Shown here piece after piece: positions 1-5,368 of a DNA stretch of 5,885 bases; the first letter of the stretch is position 1; every line of letters begins with the position of its first letter. This DNA is from Candidatus Saganbacteria bacterium (GTDB lineage: Bacteria > Margulisbacteria > WOR-1 > O2-12-FULL-45-9 > XYB2-FULL-48-7), in the NCBI GenBank assembly GCA_020051815.1, contig JAGVQF010000090.1, forward strand, positions 1-5,885, given 5' to 3'. Below the pieces are notes generated by a model that worked only from the letters and a program-made list of their open reading frames with translations, did no database searches and was not told the origin of the DNA. The translations under genes and the position numbers were made by a program.

Positions 1-435
1 CGCCTCAACATCATCCGCATCCACATGCCCGCCCTGCGCGAGCGGCGGGACGATGTCCCACTCCTCCTCAATTACTTTTTGGATAAATATAACAAGGAAT
101 TGAACAGGAATATCAAGGGGTTTAGTCGTGAAGCGATAGAAATGCTGACCGGCTACGATTGGCCGGGCAATATCCGCGAACTGCAGAACCTTGTCGAGCG
201 CATCGTTGCACTGGCCGGGGATGAAGAGCAGATCTCGCTCGAAACCCTGCCGCTCGAGAGCGTTTCCCATAATGTCATCAAAAAAGACCTGCGCGGGGCG
301 CTGGCCGACTTCGAAAAAAGATATCTCAAGAACGCCCTGGCCGAAGCGGGCGGCAATCAGACCAAAGCCGCCGAAATCCTGGGCGTTCATCGCACGACCC
401 TTATCTCCAAAATGAAAGAACTCGGCCTCAAATAG
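1..435 (+). CDS. Sigma-54-dependent Fis-family transcriptional activator, C-terminal part (5' truncated by window)
   Basis: The frame is open from base 1, so the gene begins upstream; 144 residues are visible, ending at TAG 433-435. Residues 1-24 (RLNIIRIHMPALRERRDDVP and following) match the end of the AAA+ core of bacterial enhancer-binding proteins. WPGNIREL at residues 54-61 is the conserved sensor-2 region, with R59 the expected nucleotide-sensing arginine. Residues 97-144 form a Fis-type helix-turn-helix (GNQTKAAEILGVHRTTL and following). Proteins of this family hydrolyse ATP to remodel RNA polymerase-sigma-54 at -24/-12 promoters and bind enhancer-like sites upstream. The N-terminal sensory domain lies outside the window, so it cannot be said whether this is a two-component regulator (NtrC/PilR/ZraR type) or a one-component one. 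A sigma-54 promoter and tandem repeat sites follow directly, which suggests it controls the next operon. Family assignment is secure; the exact target is inferred. Confidence 0.96.
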   Translation, partial: RLNIIRIHMPALRERRDDVPLLLNYFLDKYNKELNRNIKGFSREAIEMLTGYDWPGNIRELQNLVERIVALAGDEEQISLETLPLESVSHNVIKKDLRGALADFEKRYLKNALAEAGGNQTKAAEILGVHRTTLISKMKELGLK

Positions 436-444
436 CCGCCTCAC

Positions 445-483
445 TGTTTTAAAACGCTACAGTCGGTGTCGGAAAACGCTACA
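445..483 (+). promoter_or_regulatory. Tandem 17-bp repeat, probable enhancer (UAS) for the sigma-54 activator
   Basis: Two copies of TGTNNNAAAACGCTACA lie at 445-461 and 467-483, 22 bp apart start to start, about two helical turns. The last 11 bp are identical in both copies, and each copy begins TGT and ends ACA, giving a weak dyad. Relative to the start site predicted from the promoter at 523-538 (about base 549), they sit near -104 to -88 and -82 to -66, the usual range for enhancer-binding protein sites. The repeat and spacing are seen directly; the role as a binding site for the protein encoded at 1-435 is inferred. Confidence 0.7.
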
Positions 484-522
484 AATATCCTGTTTTTGAT
501 CTGATTTCCCTCATACCCTCCC

Positions 523-538
523 TGGCAATAAGATTGCT
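523..538 (+). promoter_or_regulatory. Sigma-54 (-24/-12) promoter
   Basis: The sequence TGGCAATAAGATTGCT closely matches the sigma-54 consensus TGGCACG-N4-TTGCW. The invariant GG (524-525) and GC (536-537) are separated by exactly 10 bp. Transcription would start near base 549, giving a leader of about 113 nt before the TTG start at 662. The position between a sigma-54 activator gene and a three-gene operon strongly supports it. No convincing sigma-70 promoter was seen in the same gap. Confidence 0.85.
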
Positions 539-645
539 TATCTTAGAGTGACAGGTGGTTCGGCTATCGAGGTCGGCCATGGCTCGAGAATATCATGAAA
601 TACTTGGGAAAATTTAACGATATATTCACAGATGTGGTTTGATAT

Positions 646-652
646 AAGGGGG
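646..652 (+). promoter_or_regulatory. Ribosome binding site deciding the TTG start at 662
   Basis: AAGGGGG is a strong purine-rich Shine-Dalgarno sequence ending 9 nt before the in-frame TTG at 662-664. The in-frame ATG at 632 has only AT-rich sequence without a Shine-Dalgarno match upstream, and the AAGGGGG would lie inside its coding region. This favours initiation at 662. Confidence 0.75.
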
Positions 653-661
653 TTAATTATT

Positions 662-2392
662 TTGAAAATTAATGCGAGATGGTTATTGTGTTTCGTTTAT
701 CTAAGTTTTGCGGCTTCATTCTCCATTGCCGTTACAACGCCGGTTATTGTCCCGCATCCTCATGACCATGATGGGATATATTCGATCTCTTGGTCGGCCG
801 CCACGGATGTCACCGGCATCGCAAGCTACGAGCTTCAGGAGGCCGCCACAAGTGAATCAACTTCAGATCTTTTCTCCGATAACGCGGAGACAGGCTTAAA
901 TTCCTGGAATGTAGCCGGCTTTACAATCTCCACCGCCGCTTCATATTCTTCATCACATAGTTTTTATTCGGGCAGCGGGAACAATCTGGCCAACTATATA
1001 TCCCTGAAGAATCCCATAACTGTCGGCGGCAATACCGCGCTCTCTTTTTGGACAAAATATTATACGGAAAGCAGTTATGATTATCTCTATGTCCAGGTCT
1101 CAACGAATAATTCGACTTGGACCAACCTTGGATCATTCGACGGCTCGCAAACCACTTTTACCAAAAAAACATATTCCCTCTCATCGTATTCGGGGCAAGC
1201 CGTTTACATCAGGCTGAAGTACGTCACCGATTCAAGCGTCATAAACGACGGCGTCTATATTGATAATATTTCGATCGGCAATGACGGGGGCTATAATTTT
1301 TCAACCATATCAGATTCTTTGACCTCGACTTCATATGATTTTTCCGGCAAGGCCAATGGCCTCTATTATTATCGGGTTAGAGCCGGGAACAATTCCGGCG
1401 CTTGGGGCTCATTCAGCGATATCGTCACGGTTGAGGTCGGGCCCGATACTTATGCGCCTGCGGCTCCAGTGATTTCCGGCCCGGCAACGGTTATCGGCGG
1501 CGCCGCGATCGATCTGTCATGGTCCGATCCCGGTGATGAAAGCGGTGTCGCGGCTTACGAACTGCAGGAGTCGGCCGACTCTCTCTCCTGGCTTGCCTCT
1601 GCCGGCGCGATCACGGCGCTCGCTTATACTATCCCAGGGAAAAGCCCGGGCTCATATTATTATCGCGTGCGGGCCAAAGACGGCGCCGGCAACTGGAGCG
1701 CTTTCAGCTCGCCGCTCTCTGTCATGGCCGCGGCGTCCGCCGGTGTTGATTTCGCGGTCAGCCGATCTGATGCGGCTTTCTCCCCCGATAAGATCTCGGA
1801 GGGCGACACTTTGAGCGCGCGGCTTGTCCTGCATAATGTCGGCGCCCAGGGCGCTTATGCCAGGGTCGACCTGTATCGCGATCCAAAGGATGCCGCCCAT
1901 TTAATTGATACCAATTACTATATTTATGTTTCGGCGGTCGGCTCCGCGGAAACGAACTTTTATTTCAATACGCAAGGCATGGGTAAAAATCCGTTATTTT
2001 ATTTTGTCGTCAGCCCCGTTTACTCGTCGGACACGGACTCCAATCCGGCCAATAATGAAGCGACCGTTGAAGCCAGCGTGATCTCTCTCGTCCGGCCGAC
2101 CTTCAGCTACCCGAACCCTTTTAATCCGGCATCACAGACGACCAAATTTGCTTATCGTCTTGATTGGGCCGATTGGGTGCGGGTCATAATCTTTGACGTC
2201 ACCGGCCGCATCGTCTGGCAAAGGTCATTTGTCGCGGGAGAACCGGGGGGCGCGGCCGGCCTTAACGAAGTCGAGTGGAATGGCATGACGGATTATGCGG
2301 AAACCGCCAGGAACGGGCTCTATATTTACAAGGTCATTGATTATTATTCCAAAAAGCCCCTTTTCAGCGGCAAAGTGATGGTGCTCAAATGA
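662..2392 (+). CDS. Secreted multidomain surface protein: Fn3 with nested jelly-roll, Fn3, CARDB-like, FlgD-Ig-like C-terminus
   Basis: Predicted 576 residues from TTG 662; the ATG at 632 would add 10 residues ahead of the signal peptide. From the TTG start, residues 1-23 form a clean Sec signal peptide (MKINAR, then a hydrophobic core ending SIA). Residues about 26-70 and 207-260 are the two halves of one Fn3-like domain, interrupted at about 71-207 by a MAM/choice-of-anchor-J-like jelly-roll (FYSGSGNNL, LSFWTKYY, VYIRLKYVTDSS, VYIDNIS). A second, uninterrupted Fn3-like domain follows at about 265-355; both carry YELQE and YYYRVRA. Residues about 360-475 resemble a CARDB domain. Residues 478-576 are a FlgD-Ig-like C-terminal domain with YPNPFNP (483-489), FDVTGRIVW and NGLYIYKV. 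Such tails serve as sorting signals in type IX secretion but also occur widely outside it. This is the first gene of the presumed sigma-54 operon and overlaps the next gene by 4 bp. No catalytic domain is seen, so adhesion, carbohydrate binding or a matrix role is more plausible than enzymatic action. Domain calls come from reading motifs, not from a profile search. Confidence 0.85.
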   Translation: MKINARWLLCFVYLSFAASFSIAVTTPVIVPHPHDHDGIYSISWSAATDVTGIASYELQEAATSESTSDLFSDNAETGLNSWNVAGFTISTAASYSSSHSFYSGSGNNLANYISLKNPITVGGNTALSFWTKYYTESSYDYLYVQVSTNNSTWTNLGSFDGSQTTFTKKTYSLSSYSGQAVYIRLKYVTDSSVINDGVYIDNISIGNDGGYNFSTISDSLTSTSYDFSGKANGLYYYRVRAGNNSGAWGSFSDIVTVEVGPDTYAPAAPVISGPATVIGGAAIDLSWSDPGDESGVAAYELQESADSLSWLASAGAITALAYTIPGKSPGSYYYRVRAKDGAGNWSAFSSPLSVMAAASAGVDFAVSRSDAAFSPDKISEGDTLSARLVLHNVGAQGAYARVDLYRDPKDAAHLIDTNYYIYVSAVGSAETNFYFNTQGMGKNPLFYFVVSPVYSSDTDSNPANNEATVEASVISLVRPTFSYPNPFNPASQTTKFAYRLDWADWVRVIIFDVTGRIVWQRSFVAGEPGGAAGLNEVEWNGMTDYAETARNGLYIYKVIDYYSKKPLFSGKVMVLK

Positions 2393-3891
2393 GAAAAATC
2401 ATTCTTGTCTCGTTTGTTCTGATGATTTCGCTGGTGGCGGTCAGCCGCGCGGCCAACCTGGATGTGATCGGGGTGGGCGCTGTGTCGATGGGGATGGGCA
2501 GAAACGGCCTCGCGCTCTCCGATGATGTCAACACGATCTTTCTCAATCCGTCTGGTTTGGGCGGGATCAAAACGCCGCAGATCACCAGCATGTATACAAG
2601 ATCTCTGGACGAAGTCAATTATTTTGTCGCGGGTGGCGTGCTCCCGGCCTACTATGGAACACTCGGCCTCTCGTATATCGGGTCGCAGGTGAACGATATC
2701 CCGCTCACGGCATTGCTCTCGGACGGCTCCCTCGATCAAGACAATATTACGTTCGCTAACTATTCGAGCTCTGTCCTTGCCCTCTCTTACGGTCTGAACA
2801 TTGGTCCGGAAGAGGTTGGTTTGAGTTCCGGCATTAGGCTGAAATATTTCAGCGAGGATCTTTCCCGGGGCTCCGCGTCAGGCTATGATCTGGATTTCGG
2901 CCTCCGTTATCAGCCGGTTCCATGGCTGCGGCTGGCGCTCGTGCAGGAAAATGTTTTGCCCGCCGCCATGGGGGCAAGTCTGAACTGGACTACCGGCCTG
3001 AAAGAAGGCATTCCGGCTGTGACCAAAGCGTCGGTTGGCTGCCTTTTTGGCGAAAATAATTTTGAGTTTGAAGCCGGACTGGAAAAGCCGACGCTCTCGG
3101 CCGGGCAACCTCTCTTATTGAGGGCGGGCGTCGAATGGCGGCCCGCGCCGATCCTGGCGGTCAGAGCCGGTCTCGACCAGGAGCCGGTCCCCGGCGAAGG
3201 CGGGACGGCCCCGGGGACGGTCAATAGCTTTTCATTCGGCACCGGTTTCAAGTATGCCGGCTTCAGTTTCGACTACGCGTACCGGCCATTCGCTGGTTAC
3301 AGCGGCAATAATTCGCAGTTCTTTTCCATATCATATCTTGGCAAGCTGGACTACGACCCTCCCTCCGTTGAATATAAGTTCGTCGATGGCCGCGTCTATC
3401 GCGGGGCCGGCCTCAAACTGGGGATCAAGTTATCGGAGAAGGTCAAAGCGTTAAAAGCCACCCTGCCGGACGGCAAGGCGGTTAACCTCGATCCGAACCA
3501 GAAGAACAAGTTCCTGCTGGAATGGGACGTGCCCGCCGATATCGAATTGGGCAGGCACACGATAGAAATATTCGCGCAGGACTTGGACGGTAACAAGATG
3601 GTAAAAAAGATCGAATTTGAAGTGCTGGCGCGGGAGCCGGAGCTCACGCTGGACCGGCCGAACGACAGGGCAATGACCGCCGATGAAACTATCGCGGTCA
3701 GCGGCAGCGCGGCCAACGGCGAATTGTTCTTAAACGATGAGCCGGTGACGGTCGGTAGCGACGGGCGATTTGAAACAACGGCCTCGTTGAACCCGGGGAT
3801 CAACAAATTGATCTTTAAGCTGGGCGGCGAAAGCGGGAACGAAAAAACGAAGGTGATCTCGGTCATGAGGATTCTAAAGGGGGAGCAATAA
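2389..3891 (+). CDS. PorV/PorQ-like outer-membrane beta-barrel protein with two C-terminal Ig-like domains
   Basis: 500 residues. The start ATG lies in an ATGA overlap with the previous stop, with no strong Shine-Dalgarno, which suggests translational coupling. Residues 1-21 are a signal peptide (MRKIILVSFVLMISLVAVSRA). The mature N-terminus carries the family signature: GVGAVSMGMGRNGLALSDDV at 28-47, then FLNPSGL at 51-57, as in PorV/PorQ/UPF0164-type barrels. Alternating hydrophobic and aromatic strands with Gly-rich turns continue to about residue 318. Past the barrel, residues about 322-413 form one Ig-like domain (opening DPPSVEYKF) and 416-494 a second, bacterial Ig/glucodextranase-B-like one (ETIAVSGSAANGELFLNDEP, then DGRFETTASLNPGINKLIFK). 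PorV itself is an outer-membrane protein that helps handle type IX secretion cargo, but the wider family is functionally diverse and mostly uncharacterised. The Ig tail is an addition to the plain barrel and would probably sit in the periplasm. Coupling to a gene whose product ends in a FlgD-Ig-like domain suggests a cargo-partner pair. Family call is confident; role is inferred. Confidence 0.85.
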   Translation: MRKIILVSFVLMISLVAVSRAANLDVIGVGAVSMGMGRNGLALSDDVNTIFLNPSGLGGIKTPQITSMYTRSLDEVNYFVAGGVLPAYYGTLGLSYIGSQVNDIPLTALLSDGSLDQDNITFANYSSSVLALSYGLNIGPEEVGLSSGIRLKYFSEDLSRGSASGYDLDFGLRYQPVPWLRLALVQENVLPAAMGASLNWTTGLKEGIPAVTKASVGCLFGENNFEFEAGLEKPTLSAGQPLLLRAGVEWRPAPILAVRAGLDQEPVPGEGGTAPGTVNSFSFGTGFKYAGFSFDYAYRPFAGYSGNNSQFFSISYLGKLDYDPPSVEYKFVDGRVYRGAGLKLGIKLSEKVKALKATLPDGKAVNLDPNQKNKFLLEWDVPADIELGRHTIEIFAQDLDGNKMVKKIEFEVLAREPELTLDRPNDRAMTADETIAVSGSAANGELFLNDEPVTVGSDGRFETTASLNPGINKLIFKLGGESGNEKTKVISVMRILKGEQ

Positions 3892-3893
3892 TA

Positions 3894-5324
3894 ATGACGA
3901 AAATAAGCAAAAAGAAGATCATCTCTCTGGACCGTGTTTTGTTGGCAGTCTTCCTGCTCCTGGCTGTGCCGGCCGCGTCTTTCGCGTCCGAAAAATATAA
4001 TATCTGCGTTTATGATATCGATTACAATGTGACCGGCGCTTCACCGGAGTCGTTGGCGGAGATCGAGCGGGAGGTTATAGACACCCTCTCAAAACACAGC
4101 GGGCTGAACACGGTTGATAAAGAGGCCCTCAAAGAGGTTATCGGCAAATATTCCGGGGGCGGCAAGGTCGAAGCAGCCGAGCTAGCCGAAACGGCAAAAT
4201 TTGCCGGGATCGATTATTTGCTGCTCTTGAGCTTGTCAGGTGAAGTTATGGCAGCCAGCGATAAACTTGACGAATTGTTCGAGCAAAATAATTCTCGGCC
4301 TTTGCATCTGGGCCTCAAGATCTTGGACATCACACACGACGAAACCGCGGCCGAAATTAATTCCGATCTGGACAATATGCTTGAAGTGAGGATGGGGATC
4401 AAGAAACAAATATTCGATCTTGACTTGAAATATCAAAGAGGCAGAGTGGAAAAGATCTCGGATGGCAAGATCGCCGTTGATCTCGGACAAGATGACGGGG
4501 CGGTGGAGGGGCAAAAAGCGGCTGTTTATAAGGCGATCCAAGTGAAGGTCGGAAGGATCGATCTGTCGGCCCGGGGTGAAATGATCGGCCGGGCGACGGT
4601 CGAGAAAATGACCAAAGACAAAACAATGATGCTGATGGAAGGCAGTCCGGAAGTCAAAGTCGGCGATTTTGTGGAGATCTCGAGTGCGGAGCAGCCCGTT
4701 GCCGTCTCGGCTGAAGAAGCCGCCGTCGTGGTGAGCGGCCGGCCGCAGGACGGGTACGTCGTCGTGTCGGCGCAAAAACCATTTGTTTCCGCCGAAAACA
4801 GGATAAAAGTGATCGCGAAGAAAGCCGAAGATGGCAGGGTGCAGAGCGGCATGTACGGCCTCGGCCTGGGGCTGGTTTTTGTTTCGCTTGGTTCCGCCGC
4901 TTCTTCCCGCGACAGCTATTATGGCTCAAATTATTCAAGTTTTTATTATTTATACGGCCTAGGCTCGGGCATTCTCGGCGTCATGAACTTGGTCACCCCC
5001 TCGGAAATTGAAAATAGCTATAACCAGGCCAAAACCATGCCAGCCGCCACGATCGCCGAGCGGACCGAGCGGGAGAGATTTTCGGAAAGTGTGTTGAAAA
5101 AAACGGCGGCTAACGCGCGTCAAGGCCGTTATATCGGCGCCGGCGTCTTGTCAGCGCTGGGCCTTGCTACGGCAAGCAACGGTCTTGGCCTCGTCTATTT
5201 AGGCTTCGGTGTGGCTTCATTATTTATGCCTTCCGATCTTGAAAAAAATTATGAGGAATATACGGCCGATAAGGCGGAGTTTATCAGGAGCCAGGGCGAA
5301 AAATCTTCCTTGGACGCGCCTTGA
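3894..5324 (+). CDS. Exported CsgG/FlgT-like envelope protein with a duplicated hydrophobic C-terminal module
   Basis: 476 residues. The start is well set: AAAGGGGGAG (3876-3885, inside the end of the preceding gene) ends 8 nt before the ATG, and the intergenic gap is 2 bp. Residues 1-31 form a signal peptide (SKKK, then LLAVFLLLAVPAASFA). There is no lipobox cysteine, unlike lipoprotein CsgG. Residues about 34-150 have the CsgG/TolB-N-like pattern: a starting beta strand (YNICVYDIDY), two helices, LNTVDKEALKEVI, then AKFAGIDYLLLLSLSGEV. Residues about 180-262 resemble the SH3-like FlgT C-terminal domain (RGRVEKISDGKIAVDLGQDDGAVEGQ, with strands to VKVGDFVEI). After a linker, residues 320-377 and 411-456 are two copies of a Gly-rich hydrophobic hairpin ending P-S-(E/D)-(I/L)-E-x-x-Y, separated by a charged, probably helical segment (378-410). 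Known relatives help assemble secretion pores or flagellar outer-membrane structures. Here a scaffold or membrane-anchoring role in the same envelope module is inferred. The N-terminal fold is fairly clear; the C-terminal part is not a domain I recognise. Confidence 0.75.
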   Translation: MTKISKKKIISLDRVLLAVFLLLAVPAASFASEKYNICVYDIDYNVTGASPESLAEIEREVIDTLSKHSGLNTVDKEALKEVIGKYSGGGKVEAAELAETAKFAGIDYLLLLSLSGEVMAASDKLDELFEQNNSRPLHLGLKILDITHDETAAEINSDLDNMLEVRMGIKKQIFDLDLKYQRGRVEKISDGKIAVDLGQDDGAVEGQKAAVYKAIQVKVGRIDLSARGEMIGRATVEKMTKDKTMMLMEGSPEVKVGDFVEISSAEQPVAVSAEEAAVVVSGRPQDGYVVVSAQKPFVSAENRIKVIAKKAEDGRVQSGMYGLGLGLVFVSLGSAASSRDSYYGSNYSSFYYLYGLGSGILGVMNLVTPSEIENSYNQAKTMPAATIAERTERERFSESVLKKTAANARQGRYIGAGVLSALGLATASNGLGLVYLGFGVASLFMPSDLEKNYEEYTADKAEFIRSQGEKSSLDAP

Positions 5325-5338
5325 GCGCGTGTTATAAT
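5310..5338 (+). promoter_or_regulatory. Probable sigma-70-type promoter for the LolA-like gene
   Basis: A perfect -10 box TATAAT (5333-5338) lies 17 bp downstream of TTGGAC (5310-5315), a partial -35 box (TTG matches, 3 of 6 overall). Transcription would start near base 5345, leaving a short leader with the Shine-Dalgarno sequence. The -35 box lies inside the end of the preceding gene. This suggests the LolA-like gene can be expressed independently of the sigma-54 operon. Confidence 0.55.
5314..5330 (+). terminator. Short GC hairpin over the stop codon; weak terminator candidate
   Basis: ACGCGC (5314-5319) and GCGCGT (5325-5330) pair perfectly around the 5-nt loop CTTGA, which holds the TGA stop at 5322-5324. 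The following bases (GTTATAATTC) are T-containing but not a clean U-tract, so termination would be weak or partial. The hairpin also lies within the spacer of the promoter at 5310-5338, so its role is ambiguous. Confidence 0.35.
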
Positions 5339-5368
5339 TCTATATCCCCTCAAAAAAGGAGAACGTCT

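Noticed and set aside
446..455. GTTTTAAAAC palindrome as a terminator for the activator gene
   Set aside because: It is AT-rich with no loop and no following U-tract. It overlaps the first copy of the tandem regulatory element, which explains it better.
562..590. Possible structured leader or riboswitch around TCGAG...CTCGA and the palindrome GCCATGGC
   Set aside because: Only a 5-bp stem with an 11-nt loop and a self-complementary 8-mer were found, with no match to riboswitch core sequences I know (such as the cyclic-di-GMP type).
749..778. His-rich stretch PHPHDHDG near the mature N-terminus of the secreted protein as a metal-binding site
   Set aside because: The position matches the first strand and turn of Fn3-like modules, which often read S-x-D-x-DG before the YxxSW strand; three His residues alone are not enough to claim a metal site.
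4236..4775. Long open frame on the minus strand (179 codons), with similar ones at 3396-3866, 2344-2739 and 2910-3251
   Set aside because: They lie fully or almost fully antisense to well-supported genes, show no recognisable motifs, and their composition (runs of His, Arg, Pro, Ser) is typical of reverse-strand shadows in GC-rich coding DNA.
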